In this document: positions 1-10,000 of the stretch, piece after piece
Numbering within the stretch: position 1 is the first letter of the stretch
Layout: each line of letters starts with the position of its first letter
The notes under the pieces: generated by a model
Seen by the model: the letters and a program-made list of their open reading frames with translations, nothing else
Told to the model about the DNA's origin: nothing
The model's database searches: none
Source: Chitinophaga caeni
Lineage (GTDB): Bacteria > Bacteroidota > Bacteroidia > Chitinophagales > Chitinophagaceae
Direction of reading: 5' to 3'
NCBI RefSeq assembly: GCF_002557795.1
Contig: NZ_CP023777.1
Location: forward strand, 248,001 to 312,000
Length of the DNA stretch: 64,000 bases
Position numbers and translations under genes: made by a program

Positions 1-1935
1 TGTTGTTTTAACACCTAGTTCGTAATGTTGCACATATTCAGGTGCTATTTTGGCTAGTTCCAGCATCGGTTGACCGTTTGATGTAGGCAAGCCGCCCAGG
101 TTCAGACCAACGGGCTTATAATTGGTAGCAAAGGTTGCATAAGCATTCAAGCCCGCCGGTGTTTTATAGGATAAAGTAATCTGACCGGACACATTGGTAT
201 TATCGGTATTAGCGTTAAATTGTTGATCACTGTAAACGGCTTTTTTTAACGCGATCAATTCCGGGTCATCGGTTTGCGCACCTCCGTAAGTCTCACGGTT
301 GAAATCTACTTTCTTCTTATCATAATTAAACCTTATACCCGGTAACAAGTGGAGCCTACCCGTAATGGACCAATCTAACTGCCCGAACACCGCGCCACTA
401 AAAGTGTTCAATTCCGAAATAGTCTTGATACCGTAACCATCCAGCAACCCGGGGGTTGCCCATAACTCGCTACCGGTCGATTGGGAAAAGCGCCATTGAT
501 CTTTACCAGATTCTTCCGTGTGATATGGATCGGTTTGCAGGTTTTGCGCGATTGCGAAAACGCCTATTACGCCACTTAACTTGGATGAGAAAGCTCCCGC
601 GTAACGGACCTCCTGCGACCATTGACTGTGTTTGGACGGCGCTTGTGAAAGAGCTAATGCTTGCAAACCGGTAAAGTCACGGTCATTAGAAGGATTCCAA
701 TTCCAATAACGGAAAGCTGATGTTGATGTCAAAGTCCCATTACCGATATCCGTATTGATAGTTAACGAAGCGCCGCCAAAATCCTGGTCGGAGCGCCAAG
801 GGGTATCATGATCTATAACCCGATCAAATGGATCCGTTGTAGGTAAATGATAATTTAAATCCGAGATAATCTGATCAAATTGGCGGTACTCCGGTCGTTG
901 AGTATTTACAACCCCTGCAACTATTTGCGCATAACCATTAGGTCGCTGCCGCGATAAATCACCGGAAAGGGTAATTTCAGTTTTATCGCTTGGGGCGTAC
1001 AACAATTGTCCCTTTACGCCAATGTTATTCAGATCATTTATATATTCATCCCGCTTCTTGTTATAAATTGTTCCGTCTCTTTGCGTTCCTACAAAAGACA
1101 GTCGCCCTGCTAATTTCTTGCTCAAAGGTCCTGTCACAGACGTTTTGGCTTGTATATAACCATAATTTCCATAACTCAATTCGAATACACCACCCGATGT
1201 AAAACTAGCCTTCTTAGTAGTGATATTGAAAGCACCGGCGGTAGTATTCTTTCCGAATAAGGTACCCTGCGGTCCACGCAAAACTTCGATCCTTTCCACA
1301 TCTATAAAATCGAGGGTAGTAGCCGCGGGCCGGGCATAATATACACCGTCTACATAAAATCCTACACCGGGATCAATACCATCATTCGTTAAGCCGAAAG
1401 TAGTACCGAGACCGCGAATGTTCAATGCCGTGTTCCTGGGATTAGAAGAATATAGTTGTACCGAAGGAACTAATTCCTTCAATCGATTCACATTAAAGGC
1501 TCCTGCCTCGGCAGCCCTAGCCCCGCCAACAACAGCAATAGGAATCGGGACATCTTGCGCCGTTTCCTTCCTCCTGCGCGCGGTCACGATGATTTCACCG
1601 AGCAGGCTATCATCCAACAAGGTAATTTCGAATATCTCGTCGCTTAATTCATAGAATACGACTTCCTGGTTTTGATAGCCGATTAAGCTGATGATCAAAG
1701 AAAAAGGCACCGTTGCAGGCGCTTGAATTTCAAAATGCCCTGTAGCATTGGTTTGTACAGCATTCTGACTGCCTTTAATAATAACGGTAGCGCCGGGAAG
1801 CGGATTCCCGTTCCCGTCATTTACCAGTCCCCGGACAACTTGCTGCGCACCGGACTCGGCGGCGCTCAGCATTAGGCCAAGTAATATAAATAGTAGTTGG
1901 GTAATAGGAATTCTAAAACGATAAAGCGGTTTCAT
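1..1935 (-). CDS. TonB-dependent outer-membrane receptor, C-terminus beyond window
   Basis: The frame is open from the ATG at 1935 to base 1, so 645 codons are visible and the C-terminal barrel lies outside the window. After a signal peptide of about 25 residues comes a carboxypeptidase-regulatory-like domain (roughly 27-100), then a TonB-box-like stretch containing GEIIVTARRR. The plug domain follows, with RGLGTTFG, the sequence FYVDGVYYAR, and the near-invariant VLRGPQGTLFGKNTTAGAFN. Barrel strands make up the rest. These features place it with energised receptors for siderophores or other scarce ligands rather than with SusC. It starts 54 bp after the stop of a PstS-like binding protein on the same strand, and a tonB gene lies further upstream, so the three probably work together. 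The substrate cannot be read from the sequence. The family is certain. Confidence 0.93.
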   Translation of the reverse strand, partial: MKPLYRFRIPITQLLFILLGLMLSAAESGAQQVVRGLVNDGNGNPLPGATVIIKGSQNAVQTNATGHFEIQAPATVPFSLIISLIGYQNQEVVFYELSDEIFEITLLDDSLLGEIIVTARRRKETAQDVPIPIAVVGGARAAEAGAFNVNRLKELVPSVQLYSSNPRNTALNIRGLGTTFGLTNDGIDPGVGFYVDGVYYARPAATTLDFIDVERIEVLRGPQGTLFGKNTTAGAFNITTKKASFTSGGVFELSYGNYGYIQAKTSVTGPLSKKLAGRLSFVGTQRDGTIYNKKRDEYINDLNNIGVKGQLLYAPSDKTEITLSGDLSRQRPNGYAQIVAGVVNTQRPEYRQFDQIISDLNYHLPTTDPFDRVIDHDTPWRSDQDFGGASLTINTDIGNGTLTSTSAFRYWNWNPSNDRDFTGLQALALSQAPSKHSQWSQEVRYAGAFSSKLSGVIGVFAIAQNLQTDPYHTEESGKDQWRFSQSTGSELWATPGLLDGYGIKTISELNTFSGAVFGQLDWSITGRLHLLPGIRFNYDKKKVDFNRETYGGAQTDDPELIALKKAVYSDQQFNANTDNTNVSGQITLSYKTPAGLNAYATFATNYKPVGLNLGGLPTSNGQPMLELAKIAPEYVQHYELGVKTT

Positions 1936-1989
1936 GATCGATAGTTTAGAAAGATTTTGGTTGATGAAATGGTAGTATTTAGAGATGAT

Positions 1990-3009
1990 TTATAAAGATG
2001 ATTCAAGAAATTTTTCAAATTCTTCGTTCAGTTTTTTGCCGGGTTCAATTTTTAAGAACCCGTATCGATGTAAATCGGTTTCACCGTATTCACTGACCCA
2101 TTTAAGAAACCGGACGGCACTTTTAGAGGCAGTAGCTTTGTTGATTGAAAAATGTAAATAAGCCAACGGAATATTATGAATTTGTGCTGCCGACAAGGAT
2201 TCAAGCCGCTGCAATACGGAGGATAAGTTGGTATAGAAATATTCCGACCTGTTTAACTTTCCATTTCCATCCAGGTCAACGGGAATAATGATTATCCCTT
2301 TTTCCACGGTTCCTGTTTCCGGGCGAAACGCCAGTGGTAGCGGTGCATATGAAATACCGTTAGAATCTCTCAGCAAGGCTTTAACTAAATGTTCATCGGA
2401 ACCCGCAATAGTTTTTCCTTGAATATCTTTTTGCTGGTACCCGAAATAAGTGGCAAAGGTAATCGGTACCCCGGCCTTCTGTAAACGGGTATAAACAGAA
2501 TAAGTAACTTTGATTTTATTTTCGTCCCTTCGATCCACGAAATTATCATGGAAGAATATTTGCTTGATTTGCCCGGCATTTAAGCCTTCTACTCCATATT
2601 TTCCAGCGAAAGCTGATCGTTGATTCGCGATAGGTAGAACCGCGTAACGACCTAAGTATAAAAATTCACGGTCCTGCTGAATTACCTGCGAAAGCTCGTA
2701 AGCTTCAATCAATATATCATAGCTTGCCGGATCATTCGAAGACCTCGATTCAATAATCACCTGTTCGGCAGGATACGTTTGATTGTACACATCAATCCAA
2801 TGCTGTACTAAAGGGTAAGCAAAACGAACACCTGTAATTTTTACAACTTGACCCTTGAGCGGTGCCGTTTTCCCTGCCGTGATGGCGCCATCCGTATTTT
2901 TCCAGGCAAGCGTATTATCCTGCGCTGTAGACCGAATCAGCAACCCGGATATTAGAAAGATTAAAACGGTGGATATTCGAAAATATTTGTAGAGATGATG
3001 ATGTTTCAT
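1990..3009 (-). CDS. PstS-like periplasmic substrate-binding protein
   Basis: A protein of 339 residues with an N-terminal membrane/signal segment (about 11-29) and a two-lobed binding-protein pattern: VKITGVRFAYPLVQHW near the N-terminus, PIANQRSAFAGKYGVEGL around 126-142, and a GISYAPL loop near 228. This resembles phosphate-type (PstS) binding proteins that are not part of an ABC operon. No permease or ATPase gene is nearby. Residues 245-256 form a complete EF-hand-like calcium loop (D245, D247, N249, G250, E256). The gene is upstream of and co-directional with a TonB-dependent receptor, so it may hand ligand to or take ligand from that receptor. Phosphate or another oxyanion is an inference. 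The protein could also be a more distant SBP-fold member with a different ligand. Confidence 0.72.
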   Translation of the reverse strand: MKHHHLYKYFRISTVLIFLISGLLIRSTAQDNTLAWKNTDGAITAGKTAPLKGQVVKITGVRFAYPLVQHWIDVYNQTYPAEQVIIESRSSNDPASYDILIEAYELSQVIQQDREFLYLGRYAVLPIANQRSAFAGKYGVEGLNAGQIKQIFFHDNFVDRRDENKIKVTYSVYTRLQKAGVPITFATYFGYQQKDIQGKTIAGSDEHLVKALLRDSNGISYAPLPLAFRPETGTVEKGIIIIPVDLDGNGKLNRSEYFYTNLSSVLQRLESLSAAQIHNIPLAYLHFSINKATASKSAVRFLKWVSEYGETDLHRYGFLKIEPGKKLNEEFEKFLESSL

Positions 3010-3470
3010 TTTATTATACTATTTCTATAGGATTTATATATTAATAATTAAAAAAAATATAATAGCTAATTATGATCAAGCATATATCCCCCTACCGGGT
3101 ACCATCAAAACTTCTTGAGGAAAGCCGTTCCAATTCAATACTCTCTATTCAAAAAATCCCACGGCCCGGTAACTATTAACGCTTCCGAGTAGCATCAATT
3201 CGAGAATCCAAAGTAAGTGAAAAATTATTAGTCTACAAAATCTATAGACTTTATATATTTATATTTTTAACTGGAAATATTATAATGAACTCATTCACAT
3301 AATGTTAGCCAAAATAAAAACTACTACACGATGTAAAGAAAATATTGAAAAGAATACTTCCATAATAAGGAAGAAGAAAATCCATTGTCAAAATTTTATT
3401 CCTATTTCAATAAAAAAACCACGTAACATTTATCCTGTTACATGGTTTAATAAGATACGATAATCTTCAA
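3010..3470. other. AT-rich intergenic region upstream of the binding-protein gene
   Basis: No gene is visible in these 461 bases. The stretch holds the promoter region of the minus-strand binding-protein gene and, at its right end, the tonB terminator (listed separately). Two inverted repeats can be seen: TACCGGG at 3093-3099 with CCCGGTA at 3165-3171, and AGTCTA at 3230-3235 with TAGACT at 3245-3250. A weak promoter-like pair (TTTTG, then TATGCTTG on the minus strand) overlaps the left arm of the first repeat. The rest is A/T-rich with no further structure that I can support. Confidence 0.5.
3412..3448 (-). terminator. Intrinsic terminator of tonB
   Basis: On the minus strand a 13-bp stem (arms at 3436-3448 and 3416-3428, one G-U pair) with a 7-base loop is followed directly by a run of T residues. 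It begins 23 bases past the tonB stop codon and separates tonB from the binding-protein gene downstream, which therefore needs its own promoter. Confidence 0.8.
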
Positions 3471-4310
3471 TTATCGCGCTAAGCTAAACCTGATTGGCAT
3501 AGAGAACCTTACTTTCACTTTTTGCTGATTTTGCATCCCGGGCTTCCATTTAGGCATCTTATTTACAACACGGATCGCTTCTTCTTCCAGTCCTCCACCC
3601 TTTTTCACCCCGGTAGTTTCCACACCGGTAATACTACCGTCTGTATCTACCACGAATGAAACGAATACCGTTCCTTCGATACCATTCTCCGCCGCCATAA
3701 CAGGATAACGCATGTTCTTTTTAAGAAATTTCATCAAGCTCTCATTGCCTCCGGGGAAGCTCGGCATTATTTCAACGAAAGTATAGGTTTTATTATCCTT
3801 CGGTGGTGGCGGCGCTTCTACCACACCGGAAGAATTATCGCCATCCAGCATACTGGCTAAAGCATTGCCCATCTCTTGTTCGCCATCCAAATTCTCTAGC
3901 CCTACTACAGATTCCTTGATCTTTTCTATCGGCGGCATCTCCTCATCCTTGGCCAATGCATCATCCACCACGATCGGGTCCACGTATTTCACGGTTTGAG
4001 CGACGGGTGGCGGCGTGCTCTTTGCAGGCGGAGGTGGTGGTGGTGGAGGTGTTGCTGCCGGCGGAATATCCAGATCAGCTAACACGGTAGTTTTAGCTAG
4101 GGGCTTGTCGGCCGGTGGCGTGGCAGCCTTCGAGTTGGTGCCGGCCCAATAGCCACCAACCAAGAGCAAAGCCAGGGTGGCTGTTCCGAAAATAGCATTC
4201 CTCATGCGGGAGTTGTATTGCCGGCGGAGTGCATAGGCACCATAATCTTGGTTGCGCCCGGCAAATAGCAGATCTAGGAAATCTGCCTGTAGCATTTTGT
4301 TAGGTTCCAT
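3471..4310 (-). CDS. tonB: Energy transducer TonB
   Basis: A 279-residue inner-membrane protein that carries proton-motive energy to outer-membrane receptors. The cytoplasmic N-terminus has the Bacteroidota-type sequence LLFAGRNQDYGAYALRR. One transmembrane helix follows (about 39-57), then a proline-rich periplasmic spacer (PPPPPPPPAKSTPPP, about 88-102). The C-terminal TonB domain (about 175-279) contains FPGGNESLMKFLKKNMRYP and GTVFVSFVVDTDG. No exbB or exbD is adjacent; those must be elsewhere. It is divergent from the RND pump and upstream of the binding protein and receptor, suggesting a dedicated TonB for that receptor. That pairing is inferred from position, and the gene has its own terminator. 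Confidence 0.95.
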   Translation of the reverse strand: MEPNKMLQADFLDLLFAGRNQDYGAYALRRQYNSRMRNAIFGTATLALLLVGGYWAGTNSKAATPPADKPLAKTTVLADLDIPPAATPPPPPPPPAKSTPPPVAQTVKYVDPIVVDDALAKDEEMPPIEKIKESVVGLENLDGEQEMGNALASMLDGDNSSGVVEAPPPPKDNKTYTFVEIMPSFPGGNESLMKFLKKNMRYPVMAAENGIEGTVFVSFVVDTDGSITGVETTGVKKGGGLEEEAIRVVNKMPKWKPGMQNQQKVKVRFSMPIRFSLAR

Positions 4311-4497
4311 ATTAGTAAGATTTGTTATTAAGATGATTTAACACATATTTTCCACAAACAATTTTCATTTTCTTATCTTTAAGTTCTATTTCATATTCCT
4401 CATTTCAACCTTTTATAGCCCGAAACTGTTAAAAAAGTTATCCTGGCTGGTGATTTGAAAACCTTTACAGCATAAGTTCTATAAGTAACCATCATTT

Positions 4498-5865
4498 ATG
4501 ACGAATTGGAACCAAATGATACATAAACGTATACTAGGACTGGTTTTGCTTTTTTATGCCATTCCGACCCATGCTCAAAACACGACTCTCCCCCCGGCAA
4601 TCCATTCATTTAGCTTGCAAGACTGTATTTCCTACGCACAGGAACATCAATACGCGCTATTAAATGCAAGGATGGAGCAACAAAAATCCAGGGAAGTTGT
4701 TGGCGAACAAAGGGGTAAACTCTTGCCACATGTTGATATTACGGGAAGCTTCGTAGACAATTTGAAACTGGCGACATCCCTGATCCCGGATTTAACGGGC
4801 GATCCCAATAATAAGATCCCCGTGCAATTCGGCAACAAGTTCACCTCCTCCGTGTTCGGGCAGTTGAATCAAACCTTGTTCAACAGCGATTATTTCCTGG
4901 GCTTAAAAGCATCGAAAGTATACCAGGAATTATCCACGAAGGATCTGCGCAGGAACGAGATCGATACCAAGATAGCCGTTACGCAGGCATATTATAACGT
5001 TCTCGTGGCTGAAGAGACCATTAACATACTCACAACCAATAAGTTGCAACTCGAAAAAACATTAAATGATACCAAGGCTAGGTATGATGTGGGGGTTGCA
5101 GAAAGAATAGATGTTGACAGGATACAGGTTTCCTATAACACGATCGAAACACAGGTGATGAATGCACAAAGGCTACTGGATTACAGCTACTACGTGTTAA
5201 AATTCCAGATGAGCATGCCGGAAACGGATTCCCTGGAGCTCACGGAGAAGGTAGATGATTTCGCGAATACACTCGAGATAGTGGATACCGTGAGTTACCA
5301 TTATACCGACCGGGTTGAATACAGCATCCAGGAAACTCAAATTGCCCTGAACCAACTGGATCTTAAAAGCAAAAAATTAGGATTCCTACCTTCTTTAAAT
5401 GCCTATGTGAATTACGGGTATAATTATTTCGGTTCCCATTTCAATGAATTATACAAGGAAGGATTCGGGGCATCAGCCATCGGTGTGAATTTAACTTTTC
5501 CCATTTTTACCGGAACGGAAAGGATTCACACGATTAACCAGGCCAGACTTACGGTGGCACAATCTCAAAACGATCTCGCGCAATTGACCCAGCAGATTCA
5601 ATTGGAAGTTAGGCAATCGTTTACCGACTACCGGAACAATATGCAATCTTACATGATGCAAAAACGGAACATGGAGTTGAACCAGGGCATCTATGAAAGG
5701 GTGGAATTGAAATTTGAACAGGGGGTAGCCACCAGCCTGGATGTGATTTCCGCGGAAAGTGAATTGAAGGTGTCGCAAGGTGATTACCTGAATGCTTTAC
5801 TCAACGCATTATTAAGCAAAGTGCAGTTGGACAAAGCCATGGGTAAAATCACCTCGAACCCTTAA
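4498..5865 (+). CDS. TolC-family outer-membrane efflux channel
   Basis: A protein of 455 residues with a signal peptide ending after THAQ (about residue 27). Two repeats of long amphipathic helices and short beta-strands are typical of outer-membrane efflux proteins; the helical stretches include LRRNEIDTKIAVTQAYYNVLVAEE and the C-terminal VATSLDVISAESELKVSQGDYLNALLNALL. It forms the outer-membrane exit duct of a tripartite pump. It is the first gene of a three-gene operon with an HlyD-type adaptor 45 bp downstream and an RND transporter after that. The outer-membrane gene coming first differs from the usual adaptor-pump-channel order. The start is the first ATG preceding a clear signal sequence. 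The exported substrate is unknown. Confidence 0.93.
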   Translation: MTNWNQMIHKRILGLVLLFYAIPTHAQNTTLPPAIHSFSLQDCISYAQEHQYALLNARMEQQKSREVVGEQRGKLLPHVDITGSFVDNLKLATSLIPDLTGDPNNKIPVQFGNKFTSSVFGQLNQTLFNSDYFLGLKASKVYQELSTKDLRRNEIDTKIAVTQAYYNVLVAEETINILTTNKLQLEKTLNDTKARYDVGVAERIDVDRIQVSYNTIETQVMNAQRLLDYSYYVLKFQMSMPETDSLELTEKVDDFANTLEIVDTVSYHYTDRVEYSIQETQIALNQLDLKSKKLGFLPSLNAYVNYGYNYFGSHFNELYKEGFGASAIGVNLTFPIFTGTERIHTINQARLTVAQSQNDLAQLTQQIQLEVRQSFTDYRNNMQSYMMQKRNMELNQGIYERVELKFEQGVATSLDVISAESELKVSQGDYLNALLNALLSKVQLDKAMGKITSNP

Positions 5866-5910
5866 CATCAATCATAAAAAAATTAATCAAGGATTATACA
5901 AACAGAAGAT

Positions 5911-7047
5911 ATGCAACTATTCACTAACAGGAAAATACATGGTGCCCAATCCTTACCGCTCTGGATCGGAGCCGGGATTTTCGCCTTATTTGCTAGTAGT
6001 TGTGGCAGCAAGAAACCTGCCGGTGCCGGTGGTAGAGCTATGCCGAAGCCTACCGTCGTTGCAACGGTTGTAAAGCCTGCTACCTATACCGTAACGGAAG
6101 AATTTCCCGCCAGCCTAATAGCTAACCACGTCATCAACCTAACCTCTGATGTTACCGGGTATCTAAAGGCTATCAGGGTAGCTGATGGTAGTAATGTTTC
6201 TAAAGGACAATTATTATATGAAATAGATCAAAGCCGCTACGCCGCAGGGGTAGATCAATCCAAAGCAAGCCTCGCACAAGCCCAGGCACAACTGGCGCAA
6301 ACGCAATTGGATTACGATAGGTATAAAGCCTTGCTCGAAAAAGATGCAACATCCCGCCAAACGGTTGATCAAGCGGAAACCGCCCTTAAAACGGCCAAAG
6401 CTAACGTAGCTGCCGCCCAAGCCGTACTCGATAAAACAAATACCGACCTGAGCCATTCCAACATCCGTTCACCGATGAACGGTAAAATAGGGATCGCGCT
6501 CATCCGTGTAGGCGATATCGTCAATGCCGGGCAAACCGTGATTAACACCATCGTGAACGAAGAGCCGATCTATGCCGATATCGATATCCCGCAACAACGT
6601 TACAAGGATTTCGCGGATGCACTCGGTTCTAACAAATACCAATATACGCTCAAGTTTAGTGATGGCAGCATTTACCCGGAAAAAGGGAAACTGCTGTTGG
6701 TGAATAACGCGGTAGATGCCACCACGGGTACCATCCGCGTAAGGATTTCCTTCACTAATAATAAAAATATGTTGAAATCCGGTATGACAGCCGTACTTCA
6801 AATGACTTATCAAACACAGGACTCGCAGATTGCCATCCCGAGTAAGGCCATCAAGCAGACCCTGGGAGAAATAGATGTGTTTACAGTAGATGAAAATAAC
6901 GTGGTTAAAATAAACCCCGTTAGCATGGGAGCAATAATAGATACCATGCAAATTGTAAATTCTGGCCTGAAGGCCGGGGATAAAGTCATCACCGAAGGTA
7001 TTCAGAAAATACGCCCCGGTGATACCGTGCAGGTGCAACTACGATAA
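5911..7047 (+). CDS. RND efflux periplasmic adaptor (HlyD/AcrA type), lipoprotein
   Basis: A 378-residue membrane fusion protein that bridges the inner-membrane pump and the outer-membrane channel. The N-terminus ends in a lipobox (ASSC, cysteine near residue 31), so it is anchored by lipid. A barrel-sandwich half (GYLKAIRVADGSNVSKGQLLYEID) leads into an alanine/glutamine-rich helical hairpin (about 110-180). The second lipoyl half has the conserved SPMNGKIGIALIRVGDIV. Beta-barrel and membrane-proximal domains follow, including IPSKAIKQ. It lies between the TolC-like and AcrB-like genes with gaps of 45 and 31 bp, so co-transcription is very likely. No local repressor gene is present. Confidence 0.95.
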   Translation: MQLFTNRKIHGAQSLPLWIGAGIFALFASSCGSKKPAGAGGRAMPKPTVVATVVKPATYTVTEEFPASLIANHVINLTSDVTGYLKAIRVADGSNVSKGQLLYEIDQSRYAAGVDQSKASLAQAQAQLAQTQLDYDRYKALLEKDATSRQTVDQAETALKTAKANVAAAQAVLDKTNTDLSHSNIRSPMNGKIGIALIRVGDIVNAGQTVINTIVNEEPIYADIDIPQQRYKDFADALGSNKYQYTLKFSDGSIYPEKGKLLLVNNAVDATTGTIRVRISFTNNKNMLKSGMTAVLQMTYQTQDSQIAIPSKAIKQTLGEIDVFTVDENNVVKINPVSMGAIIDTMQIVNSGLKAGDKVITEGIQKIRPGDTVQVQLR

Positions 7048-7078
7048 TTTGAAGACATCAACAGCAACTTAGTACGTC

Positions 7079-10000
7079 ATGATCTCGAAAACATTTATAG
7101 AAAGAAAAAATACAACTATCGTAATTGCAATCCTCTTGGTGATTGTCGGGGGCATCTGTATGCTGAATTTGCCGATTGCGCAATTACCGGATATTGCTCC
7201 ACCAGTAGTTGAGGTCCGCTCGAATTATATCGGCGCCAACTCCAACACCGTGGAAGAAACGGTTACTACACCTATCGAGAACCAGATCAATGGCACCCCC
7301 GGGGCCATGTATATACAGTCTGTAAGTGCCAACGATGGATCAATGAGCATCACGGTAACTTTTAACCTCGGTACAGATGCTGATATTGCCACCCTCGATG
7401 TACAAAACCGCGTGAACTTCGCACTACCAAGTGTACCGGATGACGTGCGTAGAACAGGCGTAACTACCAAGAAACGCTCCAATGATATGTTGATGGTAAT
7501 CGCGGTGAAATCCCCGAACGGTTCCCATGAAAGGGCTTTCCTGGATAACTATGTAAACATCTTCATAAAGCCCGAATTAGCGCGTGTTGCAGGTGTAGGT
7601 GATGTGAATGCTTTCTCTCAGGATTACAGTATGAGGATCTGGTTAAATCCCGATAAAATGGCCGCCCTTGGCATTACTACCGCCGATGTGGCTGCCGCTA
7701 TATCCGAACAAAACGTACAGGTACCCGCCGGTATTATAGGGGCTCCCCCTGCCAAACAGGATCAAGCATTCGAATATAACGTGAAAGTTAAGGGCCGCCT
7801 GGTTACTGCTGAAGAGTTCGAAAACATTATCGTAGCTACAAATGCGAAAACCGGTTCACTGGTTCGATTGAAGGATGTTGCCAGGACAGAATTAGGTACT
7901 TTCTCCTACGCGATAGAAATCAAGGCCGATGGCCAAAATGGTAGTGGTATGGCCATTTACCTGGAACCGGGAGCAAACGCCCTCGATGTAAATGATGCCG
8001 TGATGGCCAAAATGGAGGAGTTAGCGAAATCATTCCCGCCGGATATGGAGTGGATGATTCCCTTCGAAACAACTTCATTCGTAAAAATATCTATCGAAGA
8101 AGTTATCCAAACCTTTATTGAAGCCTTGATACTGGTGGTATTGGTGGTGTTCATCTTCCTACAGAACTGGAGAACGACCCTGGTGCCGATCCTGGTCATC
8201 CCGGTTTCAATCATCGGTACGTTTATATTCTTCCAACTACTAGGATTCTCGATCAATACCCTGACTTTATTCGGTTTCGTGTTGGCGATCGGTATCGTGG
8301 TGGATGATGCCATCGTTGTGGTGGAAGCCGTACAGCACCATATCGATTTTGATAAGATGTCGCCATTAGATGCGACCTACAAAGCGATGAGCGAAGTACA
8401 AGCGCCCGTAATCGCGATCGCATTAATCCTGGCTTCTGTATTCGTGCCGGTAGCTTTCATTCCCGGTGTTAGCGGGCAGCTATACCAACAGTTCGCCCTT
8501 ACGATTGCCTTCTCGGTATTATTATCTGCCTTCTTGGCATTGACCCTCACTCCGGCGCTTTGCGCCATGATGTTGAGGCCGGCGCACCTGTCTAAGAAAT
8601 CAAGGGGTTTAAATAAATTCTTTTATAAGTTCAATAAATGGTTCGCGAAAGTAACGAACCGTTACGGCAGCCAAGTAAACCGCGCTATCAAGCATTCTTG
8701 GGTAGTATTAATCATGTTGGCTGTCATCTTCACCGTAACTTTTTATCTCTTTAAAACCACGCCAACTACTTTTATTCCCCAAGAAGATATGGGCTCGATG
8801 TTCATCGCGATAGAATTGCCCGATGCCGCATCATCCATGCGTACCAGGGAATTGACTAGCAGGGTCAACCAGGTATTGTCGCGGGACACTTCAATCCAGC
8901 ACTTTATGGGAGTAACGGGGATCAACTTTATCGCCAACGCGATCAAGCCCAACTCCGCGACCTACTTTACGCAGCTGAAGCCCTGGGATACCAGGTATGA
9001 ATATGGAGATGATATCGGTAAAGTAGTGCAGCGCATACAGGGACAATTATACATGATGTTTCCGGAAGCGACCATCATCGTGATCCCGGCCCCGACCTTA
9101 CGCGGTTTGGGTACATCTTCGGGATTTTCATTCATACTCGAACAAAAATCGGGTGACGATATCGCTGAATTTAACCGCGTGTTGAATGAATTTTTGATGA
9201 AAGCCAACCAAAGGCCGGAAATAGCGCAAGCATACTCTTTCTTCTCCGCGACAACTCCGGAGATCAATGTAACCGTAGACCGCGACAAGTGTAAGCAGAT
9301 GGGAGTACCAGTAAGTAGCGTATTCAGCACTTTACAAACTTACTTGGGAGGGTTATATGTAAATGACTTTACACGTTTCAGCAGGAGTTTCCGGGTAGTA
9401 TTGCAGGCCGACACAAGCTTCAGGAGCAATATAGACAAGTTGAAAACGTACTACGTGAAGAATGTCAAGGGCGAGATGGTACCGTTGAGCGCTTTGGTTA
9501 CTTACAAAACCGGCAGCGGTGCACCGGTATTAAATCACTTTAACCTTTACCGTTCTATCGAGATCGATGGAACTAACCAACAAGGTTATAGTAGTGGTGA
9601 TGCGATCCGCGCCTTGGAAGAAGTAGCCGCGCAAGTGTTGCCCTCTAACTTCGGTTATGACTGGGCAAATATTTCAAAGCAAGAAATCGAAGCCGGGAAT
9701 ACGAGTACCATCATCTTCATGCTTTCAATTTTATTCGTATTCTTATTGTTGACGGCATTGTACGAAAGTTGGTCAGTACCATTTTCTGTATTATTAGCAG
9801 TACCGATCGCTTTATTTGGTGCGATTTTATTCTTATATTTAAGTAAGCAGGCCAATAGTGTGTATTCGCAAATCGGGTTGATCACGTTGATCGGTTTGGC
9901 CGCTAAGAACGCGATCTTGATCGTAGAATTTGCGAAAGTGCGGGTAGATGAAGGGATACCTTTGGTAGAAGCAACGATACAGGCAGTGAAACTTCGTTTC

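Noticed and set aside
990..1202. Short plus-strand ORFs at 456-674, 990-1202 and 1418-1654
   Set aside because: They lie antisense to the TonB-dependent receptor, whose minus-strand frame is continuous from 1935 to base 1.
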